From the NCBI RefSeq assembly GCF_004361915.1, contig NZ_SNWP01000011.1, positions 310,001-374,000 on the forward strand: DNA of 64,000 nucleotides, in the 5' to 3' direction. Both the position numbers and the translations under genes were made by a program. The notes beneath the pieces are model-generated. The model made no database searches and was not told where the DNA came from. It was given only the letters and a program-made list of their open reading frames with translations. Below, in pieces: positions 1 through 9,393 of this stretch (its first letter is position 1; each line of letters begins with the position of its first letter). The stretch is from Sediminibacterium goheungense (lineage in GTDB: Bacteria; Bacteroidota; Bacteroidia; Chitinophagales; Chitinophagaceae).

Positions 1-608
1 CGGTTGCCATACCGATAGTTCAGTGCATTGGCTGTATTGATGCGGTACTGGAGTGATGCACTGATGCCTGCATCCTGTAACCGGTGATCGTATACCATAT
101 TGAATAAAAAATCGGTACTGCCTGTACCGGTGGGTTGCAATGATTGTTTGTTCCATTTGCCCGTGGGCAGTTTAATACCAGCGCCCAACCACCATTGCTG
201 TATGCGTACCCGTTGCCGATCTGATTGTCTCGACTGAAACAGGTTCCACTGCCATATAGCTGACAGATCGCCAATACTATTATTGTGGATTTTGGTATCG
301 ATGGTTTTGCTTTGTTGAAACTGCCAGGGTACAGCAACCAATAATCTGCTTCTGTTGCCGGTTTGCCAGGCACCCCAATATTCAATACTACGCATGGTTT
401 CCTGTGTTGTAAGATAAGAGCTTTCACCATTGGGGCCGAGATGTGTTACCAAGGCCCTTTGCTGGTAACGTATACCCACGATGCGTTTGTTAAATTGTGG
501 CAGCAGCCCGGTATAATTGCCACCAATTCCACATCCGCAAATATCACAGGCATAACCCACATTCATGCATACATTCAATACTATCAAAAGGATATAAGTA
601 TGTTTCAT
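1..608 (-). CDS. Outer-membrane beta-barrel / transporter-like protein, Cys-rich N-terminus (partial)
   Basis: The gene starts at the ATG at 608-606 and stays open to the left edge, so about 202 N-terminal residues are seen and the C-terminus is missing. It begins MKHTYILLIVLNVCMNVGYA, a signal peptide, followed at once by a Cys/Gly cluster, CDICGCGIGG. After that come alternating polar and aromatic stretches (YLTTQETMRSIEYWGAWQT, LSAIWQWNL) typical of an outer-membrane barrel. Its start overlaps the stop of the upstream di-heme peroxidase by ATGA, so the two are translationally coupled. With the MbnP-like gene they form a three-gene operon, which suggests a metal (probably copper) related surface role; that role is inferred. 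A longer antisense frame at 20-430 is a shadow of this gene. Confidence 0.8.
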   Translation of the reverse strand, partial: MKHTYILLIVLNVCMNVGYACDICGCGIGGNYTGLLPQFNKRIVGIRYQQRALVTHLGPNGESSYLTTQETMRSIEYWGAWQTGNRSRLLVAVPWQFQQSKTIDTKIHNNSIGDLSAIWQWNLFQSRQSDRQRVRIQQWWLGAGIKLPTGKWNKQSLQPTGTGSTDFLFNMVYDHRLQDAGISASLQYRINTANALNYRYGN

Positions 609-1639
609 TGCTCTGCCAGTAATGGATTCGTTATAAATTTTTTATCGTTCAGTGTTTGTAAAAAAGCCAGCAACCTGCTTCTGTCTTCTGTGCTTAGCTG
701 AATACCTGTAAGGCCATTTTTTTGCAGGTTGCTGTCGAGGTTGGGAGTTATTTGAATACCTCTCTGGTAATGATCCAAAACAGCATCAAGCGAATAAAAT
801 CTGCCATCATGCATATAGGGTGCTGTGTAGGCAAGGTTTCTTAAGCTAGGAACCCTGAAGGAAAAACGATCTGCTGCATTTAGTGTAATCAGGAAACGTC
901 CTTCATCAGGTACCAATGTTGGGGGCAATCCATTATTGCGAAAACTGTGATCGGAAAAAAGCGGCTCACGATGGCAGTTGGCACAATGTGTTTTGAAAAC
1001 CTCATAGCCTGCGGCTTCTATTGCTGTAAAATCGGCCTCTTTTCGCATTACACTATCATATTTAGACTGATCGCTGATACATAATAGCATAAACTGAGAA
1101 AGTGCTTTCAGCATGCGTACAGCAGTAATTTCTCCGGAGCCAAATGTTTTTTCAAATAGGAAGGGATATTGTTTATCCTGCCGCAGTTTATCGAGTACCC
1201 TGTCAACGGTCTCATCCATTTCCAGATGGTTGGTGATTGGGGCAATGGGTTGCAGATCAAGATCGAAAACGCCGCCGTCCCAGAAGAAATGTTTGTTCCA
1301 GGCCAGGTTCATAATGGGCTGACTATTACGCGTGCCAAGCCTGTCTTCAATACCATGGCTCACATCATGACCATGATGTGTAAAAGCGGCAGACTGTATA
1401 TGACAGGTGCCGCAACTGATGGTATTGTTACGTGAGAGTCGGGCATCATAAAAAAGTTTTCTTCCCAGTTCAAAACCCGCCTGGGTAGGTGTATTACGTG
1501 ATACCGTATAAACAGGTTCAGGAAAATGCGGTGAATACTGAAAGCCTGTAAAGGAGGCTATCTTATCGATAACCTCCTTATTACATGCCAGCATAAACAA
1601 TATCATGATCCCTGATACGAGGGTGATTCGTTTAGACAT
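605..1639 (-). CDS. Di-heme cytochrome c peroxidase, MbnH/MauG-type
   Basis: A 344-residue lipoprotein (lipobox LACN near residue 19) of the bacterial di-heme cytochrome c peroxidase/MauG superfamily. It has two CXXCH heme-binding sites, CGTCH at 76-80 and CANCH at 219-223, plus the family blocks GRKLFYDARLSRNNTISC, LGTRNSQPIMNLAWN and VPSLRNLAYTAPYMHDG. It should be periplasmic. Directly upstream (5 bp gap) is an MbnP-family protein. In characterised systems MbnH is a di-heme enzyme that oxidises a tryptophan of MbnP to kynurenine to form a copper site. That pairing is the reason for calling this MbnH-type rather than a generic peroxidase. The downstream barrel gene overlaps the stop codon. 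Confidence 0.88.
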   Translation of the reverse strand: MSKRITLVSGIMILFMLACNKEVIDKIASFTGFQYSPHFPEPVYTVSRNTPTQAGFELGRKLFYDARLSRNNTISCGTCHIQSAAFTHHGHDVSHGIEDRLGTRNSQPIMNLAWNKHFFWDGGVFDLDLQPIAPITNHLEMDETVDRVLDKLRQDKQYPFLFEKTFGSGEITAVRMLKALSQFMLLCISDQSKYDSVMRKEADFTAIEAAGYEVFKTHCANCHREPLFSDHSFRNNGLPPTLVPDEGRFLITLNAADRFSFRVPSLRNLAYTAPYMHDGRFYSLDAVLDHYQRGIQITPNLDSNLQKNGLTGIQLSTEDRSRLLAFLQTLNDKKFITNPLLAEQ

Positions 1640-1644
1640 AATGA

Positions 1645-2451
1645 TTAGTTTTCAGTGTGATCGTGACGGAACATCTGGGCATAATTGTTGGCAATATCTA
1701 CACTCAGGTTACCAAACATCACTGTTGGGTTAGTAGCAATAGAAATGCTACTGGTACCTGTAAATATTTTGCTGATATCAGCAAAGAGGTGAATATTTGA
1801 ACCCCTACCTGCTTTTACTTTGGCGGTTCCTGCTACTCTCAGATCCAGTGCTATGTTTTTAATATTATTGATAGTAGGGCTGCTATAACCACCAAAGCCT
1901 CCAATATGATAACGGAATTTTTTGTTACCGTTCTGGTCTGCCGGTGCCTGTGGAGAGGAGCCTTCCATTTTGAAGAAAATATATCCGCTGTTCCAACTCC
2001 AGTACATGCCGTTCGACATTCCACCTGCCGGGTCCAAAACACCGGTTCTCTTTGTGATATCCATGGTACTACGTAAACTATCAACACCCAAAACGAAACG
2101 CAGGCCAGCATATTCACCTGCAGGTACATTTAATGCTACTTTATGTGTAGCAGCTTCTGCTTCTTTTATTAAAAAATAACTACTGTCTTGCGGAATCGTA
2201 TAGATACTGCCATCGTTTTTTACCAGTTGAATATTACTGATGTAATACTGTAGCAGATCTATTGTAAATAATTCACCTGCACTATTGGTGTAGGTGCCTG
2301 TTTGCAGTTGTAAATTTTGTGCACCAACAATGTTATCGAACTCAATGGATAATTGTCCGGGCTCCTGGTTTTCGGTTACTTCTTTTTTGCAGGAAGTTAA
2401 CATGATGAGGCAGGCGAAAAAGCTTATAATAGGTTTCATATATTGATACAA
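1645..2451 (-). CDS. MbnP-family copper-binding lipoprotein
   Basis: A 268-residue lipoprotein; the more natural start is the ATG at 2439 (MKPIISFFACLIMLTSC, lipobox LTSC). The mature part follows the MbnP family pattern: LSIEFDNIVGAQNLQL at the start, DLLQYYISNIQLVKNDGS, a Y-F-L-I-K strand, PAGEYAGLRFVLGVD, and the Trp/Tyr-rich block GMYWSWNSGYIFFKMEG, then YHIGGFGG and the C-terminal VMFGNLSVDIANNYAQMFRHDH. Family members bind copper and are modified by the di-heme enzyme MbnH, encoded here 5 bp downstream. No methanobactin precursor or biosynthesis gene is visible, as is usual for Bacteroidota copies. Likely periplasmic and part of copper handling. Confidence 0.85.
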   Translation of the reverse strand: MYQYMKPIISFFACLIMLTSCKKEVTENQEPGQLSIEFDNIVGAQNLQLQTGTYTNSAGELFTIDLLQYYISNIQLVKNDGSIYTIPQDSSYFLIKEAEAATHKVALNVPAGEYAGLRFVLGVDSLRSTMDITKRTGVLDPAGGMSNGMYWSWNSGYIFFKMEGSSPQAPADQNGNKKFRYHIGGFGGYSSPTINNIKNIALDLRVAGTAKVKAGRGSNIHLFADISKIFTGTSSISIATNPTVMFGNLSVDIANNYAQMFRHDHTEN

Positions 2452-2533
2452 TGATTGGTTACAGGCATGGCAAGGCCAACCTGTGGTTAATAAAAGAAAT
2501 GATCAGAAAAAATAAATCGGTAACTAAGAAGGA

Positions 2534-2896
2534 TTAGCAGGCTGGTGGATGAAAAACAGATTTACTGTTTTGCTGCAAATGAAAAAACTGAATGGCAGGG
2601 AATAACCTGACACTGTTTCTGTAAGGAGTAAGTGAAACTGCTGAAAAAATTTCAGTATACACCGGGTATTCACTCAGCTGCTGAGTTTGTTGTTCTTTCT
2701 GCTGCTTGTCTTGTTCTTCCTGCATTTTTTGGAAAACGGCTTTGGTGCTTCCGCAGAAAACTGTGGATCGGTCTTTTACGACCTGCTCAGATGAAATTAC
2801 ATAATGCTGCTGCTGAAACGCATTGATATGTATCCAACGGCTAAACGGCTGCAAGGCAACCGAAAAGATGATAAGGAGAATAGATACATTTTTCAT
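2534..2896 (-). CDS. Small hypothetical exported/membrane-anchored protein
   Basis: A 120-residue protein with a hydrophobic N-terminus (MKNVSILLIIFSVALQPFS) and a Gln/Glu-rich central coiled-coil-like stretch (KMQEEQDKQQKEQQTQQL). Two Cys residues remain, one central (TVFCGST) and one at the extreme C-terminus (FHPPAC). It lies 82 bp upstream of the MbnP gene in the same direction, so it may be the first gene of that operon. The layout recalls small Bacteroidota proteins next to metal-uptake genes that carry a helix, a Cys motif and a Lys/Gln-rich helix, but the Cys motif is eroded. The function is unknown. Confidence 0.6.
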   Translation of the reverse strand: MKNVSILLIIFSVALQPFSRWIHINAFQQQHYVISSEQVVKDRSTVFCGSTKAVFQKMQEEQDKQQKEQQTQQLSEYPVYTEIFSAVSLTPYRNSVRLFPAIQFFHLQQNSKSVFHPPAC

Positions 2897-2961
2897 TGCA
2901 TTGCAAAAGTAGGTGCTATTGTCTGCCTGAAAAAAAACTACTGAAATATTTTATTCATTTC

Positions 2962-2978
2962 ATGTGACAAAAGTCATG
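2962..2978. promoter_or_regulatory. Crp/Fnr-type palindrome TGAC-AAAA-GTCA
   Basis: The sequence CATGTGACAAAAGTCATG contains TGAC and GTCA arms separated by four bases. It lies about 55-70 bp upstream of the DUF2892 start at 3031. A weak -7-like TACCTTGT at about 2999-3006 would place the palindrome close to -40, the usual position for an Fnr-type activator. A closely related palindrome precedes the respiratory operon at 14233. Binding by a Crp/Fnr protein is inferred. Confidence 0.5.
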
Positions 2979-3030
2979 TTATGAATGCCCAACTCAGCCT
3001 ACCTTGTACTACTCAATCAAAACACGCTAT

Positions 3031-3231
3031 ATGAAAACCAACATGGGAAATACTGATCGTATCATTCGTGTACTACTCGCCATCGTAGCTTCCGCACTCT
3101 ATTTCACAGGTACTGTAACGGGTACCTGGGGAACCGTATTGCTGGTATTAGGAGGTGTGTTTATGGCGGTGGCAGCCATCGGCTTTTGTCCGCTTTATGC
3201 CATATTCGGCGTCAATAGCTGTAAGAAATAA
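3031..3231 (+). CDS. DUF2892 (YgaP-like) small inner-membrane protein
   Basis: A 66-residue protein with two predicted transmembrane helices: MGNTDRIIRVLLAIVASALY and a second segment GTVLLVLGGVFMAVAAIGF ending CPLYAIFGVNSC. This is the standard layout of the DUF2892/YgaP transmembrane family, found alone or fused to rhodanese domains. The ATG at 3031 (MKTNMGN) was chosen over the in-frame TTG at 3004; MGN at 3043 is also possible. The two Cys residues sit in the second helix and at the C-terminus. A Fnr-like palindrome upstream suggests control by oxygen or redox state. Confidence 0.85.
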   Translation: MKTNMGNTDRIIRVLLAIVASALYFTGTVTGTWGTVLLVLGGVFMAVAAIGFCPLYAIFGVNSCKK

Positions 3232-3236
3232 GAAAT

Positions 3237-3306
3237 AAGGAATAGGAAATAAGGAATGAGGAAGTAACATACTGCTTTACATTCTCATTCCTTATTTCCT
3301 ATCCTT
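3237..3306. terminator. Bidirectional hairpin built from GGAAATAAG words
   Basis: Two arms of about 23 bp (3237-3260 and 3284-3306), complementary except for one inserted base, are made of repeats of GGAATAGGAAATAAGGAATG. The hairpin lies exactly between two convergent genes (stops at 3231 and 3306), so it probably terminates both. It belongs to the hairpin family described under findings. Confidence 0.6.
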
Positions 3307-4193
3307 TATTTGCACGCGTAGCTAAAGTTTGTTTTTCCGTAAACAATGGCCATTCCCTGTTGTAAATCGCCACTGGCGTTTATGGATTGTATATAGCCGT
3401 CTGTATTGAAGCTGTAGCTGCTGAAATTGGTGGTCCAGGTGTCTAGTATATTACTGTTGGCAGGATTATAAATTTTGGTTACAATACTGGTGAGGGCCCT
3501 GTTGGCTTTATTGCCAAATGACAATGCCGTATTCAGCACATTACTTTCAAAGGCGTCGGGAAAGGTGTAGATCCAGTTTTTAATGGTGGTATTGTTATCG
3601 TATACCAGATCTGCTTCCAGTAATTTTAGAGAAGTATTCCCGGCTACACTCATTACACATTTTGTAAGCAGACTGTTTGTGTACGTATAATTAGTGGTTT
3701 GGAAAGGGGTGGCAGATCCATTGATATACAGTTGTTTGGTTATGAGAAAGCCCTCACTATTGTAAGTGTATACAAAGCGATGATCATCTGCTGTGTTGGG
3801 TATGCTCATATCTGATTTCGTAACAAATACACTCACTCTTTTCGAAGCATCCAGTTTGATGTATTGATACTGATCGAGTCTTATAGAATCTGCTGTGATA
3901 TAAGAAAGGTTGGCTTCATATATTTTGGTATTGGCAAGGCTATCAAAAACCAAAAATTTAGTTGGCATATCGCTGCCGTTTAAGCTGATGGATAAAACAA
4001 AATCAGATTTGGCACCTGTATTTGCCTGCGATACCCCAGACAACAAACAGGTTCTGGGTGTAGTGGGGGGCGGATTGGTGGGTGGGTTGGTAGGTGGGTT
4101 TACCGGTGGGGGTGTTTCCTGTTTACTACAACCCATAAAGAGTGCAAGTCCACAACCTATATAAAATAAATATGCTAAAGCAATTCTTTTCAT
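3306..4193 (-). CDS. Hypothetical lipoprotein with proline-rich linker
   Basis: A 295-residue protein with a lipoprotein signal (MKRIALAYLFYIGCGLALFMGC, lipobox LFMGC) followed by a Pro/Asn/Thr linker made of repeated NPPTNPP units (about residues 30-46). The rest is rich in beta-strand patterns (FVYTYNSEGFLITKQLYING, NFSSYSFNTDGYIQSI), resembling Bacteroidota YD-repeat/DUF4595-like surface lipoproteins that parse as Y-x-Y-N-x-x-G units. It lies 16 bp downstream of the giant FG-GAP protein on the same strand and is probably co-transcribed with it. The substrate or partner is unknown. Confidence 0.7.
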   Translation of the reverse strand: MKRIALAYLFYIGCGLALFMGCSKQETPPPVNPPTNPPTNPPPTTPRTCLLSGVSQANTGAKSDFVLSISLNGSDMPTKFLVFDSLANTKIYEANLSYITADSIRLDQYQYIKLDASKRVSVFVTKSDMSIPNTADDHRFVYTYNSEGFLITKQLYINGSATPFQTTNYTYTNSLLTKCVMSVAGNTSLKLLEADLVYDNNTTIKNWIYTFPDAFESNVLNTALSFGNKANRALTSIVTKIYNPANSNILDTWTTNFSSYSFNTDGYIQSINASGDLQQGMAIVYGKTNFSYACK

Positions 4194-4209
4194 CTTACTG
4201 TCTTCTTAC

Positions 4210-7200
4210 TTATTGAAGAATGATGGTTTTGGTTTCTATGTCACCGTTAATTTCCACACGCACAAATGCAGTTCCTTTATAAGTACTTAGTGTAACCGGA
4301 ATTTTTATTTCACGACCATAGAAAATGAAACGGTTGGTTTGTGCGAGTACCAATCCGCTGGCATCGGTAACCATTACACGTGCCACTACATTGGTTACCC
4401 TTTCAAGACTGGCAACTACTGTAAAGGTGCCGCCGGTAACAGGGTTGGGGAATATGCGCACTTTCACGGTATCTGAACTGGCGGTAGTTGGCAATATTAC
4501 AATTGGCAAGTCATCTGATGCATCCCAACACAATCGATTTGCACTGGTTTCAACCCGGTAAAAGCCCACTTTTCTGGCAACCAGTCTGTTGGTGGTATCG
4601 CCATTGGTACGGATATTATTGAAATACCATCTGTAATAAGGAGCAGTGGTACTAATGAGTATAGAATCGCTGGTGATTCCAATAGAGGGTTTGGTATTGG
4701 TGTTTTTTATCAGGTTCACAATGGGTGATGCAGCAGATAAACAGGTATTCTGCGTAGCTACTCTTACGGAAACCTGCGCACTGTTAACCACTTTTATGGA
4801 AGCTGTTGTTTCACCTGTGCTCCAGCTATATTGGGTGAGGTTGCCGGGAGAACTAACAGATAAAATCACTGAATCTTTGAAACATAGTAAAGTGCCGTCT
4901 GTGGTAATCTGGTTAATAATGGGTCTTGTACCAAAAACAGAATCACAATTGCTAACTGCAACAGCCAATTTTTTGAGGATGGTACCATTGGATAAGCTAT
5001 GTATGATACTGTCAGTTTTATTGCCAATCACAGAGTCACTTCTGAATCTTACATAGATTGTTGTAGTATCGAGTTTGCCATTTGAAAAACTGATATTCAG
5101 TTGTTGTGTAAAACCAGTGTCTGCCTGACGTGAAACCTGATAAAACCTTGGTGTGATGATGCGGATAGCATTATCAGTAATACTATCGGCAGTTATTTTA
5201 TAAGACTGTACGTTAGTAGTAATACCCGTTTTTGCAATAAATGACAACTTGTTTTCCGGATATATTTTCAAAACCGGTTTAGGCGTATTAGGTGCAGGTT
5301 TTGTAGTGTCTGCCTGCATCGTTACTTTAATAGGCATATATTTTGTGATGGCACCTATTGAAGTATGACTTACACTGTCTGTAATGGATGTATATACTGT
5401 ATCGCTGTAAAACTGAATATAAATTTTTACTGAATCCACCCGCTTGTTCAATGGGGCCACTATTAATTCTTTTACAAAGCCTGTATCTAACGAGCGTGAT
5501 ATTTTGAATCGGTTAGGGGCTGTAAGTTTTATATCTCCAGACAGGTTAGTGCCATTGAGATAGTAAAATAAGGCGGGAGTTGCTATGCCTTTAGCTGCAT
5601 TAACCTGCAATGGTCCTGCAGGTGTAGACAGGGTAATGTTAGCAGTTGAATCTTTCTCAAGAAATATTTTTACCGGTATTATTTTGTTTTCCGCACCAGG
5701 AGATGAATGGGTGATGTTAATGGTTAAGCTGTCTGAAAGACCGTCTAAGAAAATAAGCTTTACATAAATATTGGTACTATCTATTTTCCCATTTACAGGC
5801 GTTATAATTAACTGGCTTTGAAAGCCACTGTCTGCATAACGGGATACCATTAATCTGGCCTGTGGGAAACTTATATTTAATGCACCTGTAAGCTTTGTGG
5901 CGCTTAGTTTGTAAGAAGTGACGGGAGGAGAAGCCACGTTATTTTTAACGGTAAATTTCACCGTGCCACTAACACTAATAGCAGGATTCGTAACGTATGT
6001 AAATCCACTCAGTGAATCAGTTGAAATGGTATTGCTAACTTTAATATTACCACTTGTTCCTCTGCTAACTACTGCCTTGATTAAAGAATCGGATATTATC
6101 TGAAAACTCAATGCAGCAGAATCGCCAAAACTTACAGCAGATACATTGATAAAATGATAGCCAGTAATGGTAATTGTATCACCAAACCCTCCGTTACTTG
6201 GTGTAAAGGACAATATTTTAGGGACGGGTACATAGGTAAAACCATTCAGTGTATCTGTACCATATGGGTTGGTTACACTGATGCTACCTGATTTCGCAGC
6301 TTTATTCACTACAAAACGGATGGTCGTATCAGAGAGTTCGGTAAAGCTCATGGCAACATCGCCGGCTTTAACCAAACTGGTTCTTGAAAAATTGTATCCT
6401 TTTACCAAAACAGTGTCAAGTCTTTTCGCATTGACAGGTGTGAAGGCAATAATTTTCGGTAAACGTATTTTATTCCGCAAAACGGAGATATTACCAGACT
6501 GGTTATTAGCCGTCAGAATTTCTGGCATACCATCACCATTGATATCCGATCCATATACTGATGCAGGATCCTGTAGGGAAGCAAAACTAATCTTGTTGCC
6601 AAATGCAAATCCGTTCTGTGTACTTCTGTTGGGGTATAAAGAAACTGTATTAGAATCTCTGTCTGGAACAAGGAGATCAGGTTTTCCGTCGCCGTCCATA
6701 TCCGCAAAACTGAAACTTCCCGGATTAGCTGTTGTTGGCAACATCAATATGCTATCCAGTTTTATTGAATCGATCGTACTCGTGTTTTTGTACAGATAAA
6801 TATTTGCTGATCCTGAAAAACCAAAAGCGAAGTCAGGCTTTCCATCCACATCTATATCTGCCGTAATTGCTTTAAGTGGTAAAGCTGTACCAATCGTATA
6901 ATTTTTAGCAATATTAAAGGATAGGTTAGTGCTGTCGGATGTGTTTTGTAAAATGCGTAAACCGGAACTGCCATTATTAGAGAAAGTGGTAATAATATCT
7001 GCTTTTCCATCTCCATTTATATCAGCTATGTTGAGATAGTCTGCACGAAACGGAATAAGATTAATGGTTTTACCAGGTGCAAAGCCAAAATTTCCATTGG
7101 AACCGGTATTTAAAAAATAATGGATGAGTGAGCTGTTGCCTGAAATAGCAATGATATCTGCTTTTCCATCATTATTAATATCTCTGATGGCAACACTGGT

Positions 7201-9393
7201 TGAACCATTTCCTACCGCAGAATCGAATTTGGCACCGAATGTTATAGAACTATCTGTACTGGTATTCGGAAAAACAGAAATACTGCTACTACTGCCGGCA
7301 TTGAAGTTTGTAATTACGATTTCTTTTTTCCCATCTCCATTCAGGTCGCCGGTAGCAAGGCCAAATGTACCGGTACCTCCGGCAAATAAAGAAGGTACGG
7401 GAAGTGTATCATTACTGATAGTTGAAAGATTGCGGAATATGGAAACCTGATTGGAGGCCTGATTGGTAACAATAATTTCAGGCTTACCATCATTATTAAG
7501 GTCTTCTGTGATGATAGATCTTGGACTGCTCCCACTGGTAGCGAAATATTTAGCGGCTGCAAAAGAACCGGTTGTAATATTTCTTGCATCCGCATTAAAT
7601 GACGTAACAACAAAAGGCGCATTGGAACTCGCACTTAATCCATTGGAGATTACTGTAATGGGCTCATAGCTTGCAGAAGGTGGAGCGGTTACCACAAGCT
7701 GAGTATTACTGGCCGCAACCACTGATGCTCTCACGGCACCGAAATAAACAATATTCTTAGTGGTACTGTCACTGAAGTTCTTTCCCGAAATGGTTACGGT
7801 TGTACCCACAGGTCCTGAGGCAGGAAAAAATGTATTAATCACAGGTACAATGCTTGATGAAGTGTTAGGCAAAGGATTGTTATTAACGGCCTGCGATTTG
7901 AAAAAAGCGAGTGCAAATCCAAGGTTAATGCTGCCCACTGCAATATCGGCTCCACCATCATTATTAAAGTCGGTTATAGCAGCTGCAGTCGCATTGATGG
8001 GTGCCGATAAAGTTCCTCTGGTTATAAAAGAAGAAGTATTAAGATTTCCGGTAACGGACTTATTCTCCCAAAAAGAAATGAGGTTATTACCTGCAAGTGT
8101 GATGGCGATATCTGGCTTACCCTTACCCGTAAAATCAAAAAGCGATAATGAAGATGGCCCCTCACCTGTTGTAAAGGAAACCTGCGTATCGAAAGCAGCA
8201 GTGTTCAGAACTCCCTGTTGCACACGATTGGGTGTAATTAAAAGTTTGTTGGAACTGAAATTGAGCAGCAGCAGTTCAGGCTTGCCATCATTATCAATAT
8301 CTTCAGCATATATACTGGAAACAGGTGAATAAGCGGAAGACAACTTGATCCGATTGGAAAAAGAATTTGCGCTAAGCTGCCCGGTCGTAGAGGTGTTGCT
8401 AAAAATATGTATACCCGAGTCGGCACCCAAGCCAAAGAATTCTGCTCTGTTATCGCCATTTAAATCTGCCACAGAGAAAGATTTTAATGATACCGGACTG
8501 GTTACACTGATTCTGTTAGAAAAGCTGCTAATAGTAAGTATGCCATTGACAGATTCATTTTTAAATGCAATGATTTTAGCAGGTAAAACAGATGTCGATG
8601 TAGACAGATGCCCAATGATGTCCTGTTTGCCATCCAAATCAAGATCGTTAATAAACGCATGTAATAAGATTTGTTGTACGTCATTGGTTCCTGCATTTCC
8701 GATAAAAAGATCCTGCATTTGTAGAAAACTAATAGAGTCTCTGGTAGAAGTATTTTTTAAAACAGTAACAAAAACAGAATCGGCATTTGTTAAACAACCA
8801 AATACGAGATCAAGCTTGCCATCCCCATCAAGGTCGCCTGTGGCAGTGGTAAGAATACGTCTGTTGGTAGTAATATCTTTATGTGTAAACTGAGGAGTAC
8901 TGCTACCTGTATCTACTTTGTTATTTTTTAAAACAGTGTATAGTCCAGCTTTGGGATCAGTTATGATCACATCTACAAATCCATCGTTGTTAAAGTCTCC
9001 CATCGCCAACCTAGCCGGATTGAGTGTGGTATTGATATTTGTACGGGCACTGAATTGTGAAGCCTGCAATGAGTCTTTGGTATCATAAAAAGGCACAAAT
9101 GATTTAGCACTGTACGTTGTTAATTTATTGATGGTAACACTGATTTTACCCAGTGTAGCAGCTTTAGGGATAGTGATGATGAGAGAAGTATCAGTTGCAG
9201 ATAAAATATTGGCTTTTACAGGTCCAACATATACAAACCTATTCGAATCAGCAGCTGTAAATCCAGTTCCTTTAATCGTTAATAAAGTGCCAGGTTTAGC
9301 ACTGGCAGGCGAAAAAGAACTGATAGAAGGCTGCGAAGTTCCATACAAGGACACTAATAGCAGACATACAAACAAAAGGTTTCTCATAAGCAT
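4210..9393 (-). CDS. Giant secreted FG-GAP/VCBS and IPT/TIG repeat protein with type IX secretion signal
   Basis: A 1727-residue protein beginning with a signal peptide (MRNLLFVCLLLVSLYGTSQ after a two-codon extension). An IPT/TIG domain (about 23-105, PSISSFSPASAKPGTLLTIKG) is followed by many FG-GAP/VCBS repeats with calcium-type loops such as DFNNDGFVDV, DLDGDGKLDL and DINGDGKADI. More IPT/TIG domains follow near 505-590 and 1000-1160. Three copies of a roughly 100-residue domain follow, marked by DTGF...L...NGK.D...IYV. A Cys-containing Ig-like stretch precedes a C-terminal sorting domain (about 1639-1727; VRIFPNPVTGGTFTV, ending VEINGDIETKTIILQ) of T9SS type A. It should be exported by the type IX system and anchored or released at the surface, probably as an adhesin; this role is inferred. 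Confidence 0.9.
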   Translation of the reverse strand: MLMRNLLFVCLLLVSLYGTSQPSISSFSPASAKPGTLLTIKGTGFTAADSNRFVYVGPVKANILSATDTSLIITIPKAATLGKISVTINKLTTYSAKSFVPFYDTKDSLQASQFSARTNINTTLNPARLAMGDFNNDGFVDVIITDPKAGLYTVLKNNKVDTGSSTPQFTHKDITTNRRILTTATGDLDGDGKLDLVFGCLTNADSVFVTVLKNTSTRDSISFLQMQDLFIGNAGTNDVQQILLHAFINDLDLDGKQDIIGHLSTSTSVLPAKIIAFKNESVNGILTISSFSNRISVTSPVSLKSFSVADLNGDNRAEFFGLGADSGIHIFSNTSTTGQLSANSFSNRIKLSSAYSPVSSIYAEDIDNDGKPELLLLNFSSNKLLITPNRVQQGVLNTAAFDTQVSFTTGEGPSSLSLFDFTGKGKPDIAITLAGNNLISFWENKSVTGNLNTSSFITRGTLSAPINATAAAITDFNNDGGADIAVGSINLGFALAFFKSQAVNNNPLPNTSSSIVPVINTFFPASGPVGTTVTISGKNFSDSTTKNIVYFGAVRASVVAASNTQLVVTAPPSASYEPITVISNGLSASSNAPFVVTSFNADARNITTGSFAAAKYFATSGSSPRSIITEDLNNDGKPEIIVTNQASNQVSIFRNLSTISNDTLPVPSLFAGGTGTFGLATGDLNGDGKKEIVITNFNAGSSSSISVFPNTSTDSSITFGAKFDSAVGNGSTSVAIRDINNDGKADIIAISGNSSLIHYFLNTGSNGNFGFAPGKTINLIPFRADYLNIADINGDGKADIITTFSNNGSSGLRILQNTSDSTNLSFNIAKNYTIGTALPLKAITADIDVDGKPDFAFGFSGSANIYLYKNTSTIDSIKLDSILMLPTTANPGSFSFADMDGDGKPDLLVPDRDSNTVSLYPNRSTQNGFAFGNKISFASLQDPASVYGSDINGDGMPEILTANNQSGNISVLRNKIRLPKIIAFTPVNAKRLDTVLVKGYNFSRTSLVKAGDVAMSFTELSDTTIRFVVNKAAKSGSISVTNPYGTDTLNGFTYVPVPKILSFTPSNGGFGDTITITGYHFINVSAVSFGDSAALSFQIISDSLIKAVVSRGTSGNIKVSNTISTDSLSGFTYVTNPAISVSGTVKFTVKNNVASPPVTSYKLSATKLTGALNISFPQARLMVSRYADSGFQSQLIITPVNGKIDSTNIYVKLIFLDGLSDSLTINITHSSPGAENKIIPVKIFLEKDSTANITLSTPAGPLQVNAAKGIATPALFYYLNGTNLSGDIKLTAPNRFKISRSLDTGFVKELIVAPLNKRVDSVKIYIQFYSDTVYTSITDSVSHTSIGAITKYMPIKVTMQADTTKPAPNTPKPVLKIYPENKLSFIAKTGITTNVQSYKITADSITDNAIRIITPRFYQVSRQADTGFTQQLNISFSNGKLDTTTIYVRFRSDSVIGNKTDSIIHSLSNGTILKKLAVAVSNCDSVFGTRPIINQITTDGTLLCFKDSVILSVSSPGNLTQYSWSTGETTASIKVVNSAQVSVRVATQNTCLSAASPIVNLIKNTNTKPSIGITSDSILISTTAPYYRWYFNNIRTNGDTTNRLVARKVGFYRVETSANRLCWDASDDLPIVILPTTASSDTVKVRIFPNPVTGGTFTVVASLERVTNVVARVMVTDASGLVLAQTNRFIFYGREIKIPVTLSTYKGTAFVRVEINGDIETKTIILQ

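Noticed and set aside
20..430. 136-codon minus-strand frame
   Set aside because: It is a shadow: the correct minus frame from 608 has a signal peptide, barrel-like composition and ATGA coupling to the upstream gene.
605..2451. Methanobactin cluster
   Set aside because: Only MbnP/MbnH-like genes are present; no precursor peptide, MbnB or MbnC gene is seen.
4325..8893. Long plus-strand frames opposite the giant secreted protein
   Set aside because: They lie antisense to a repeat-rich gene whose minus frame has clear domains; their translations are low-complexity and match no domain.
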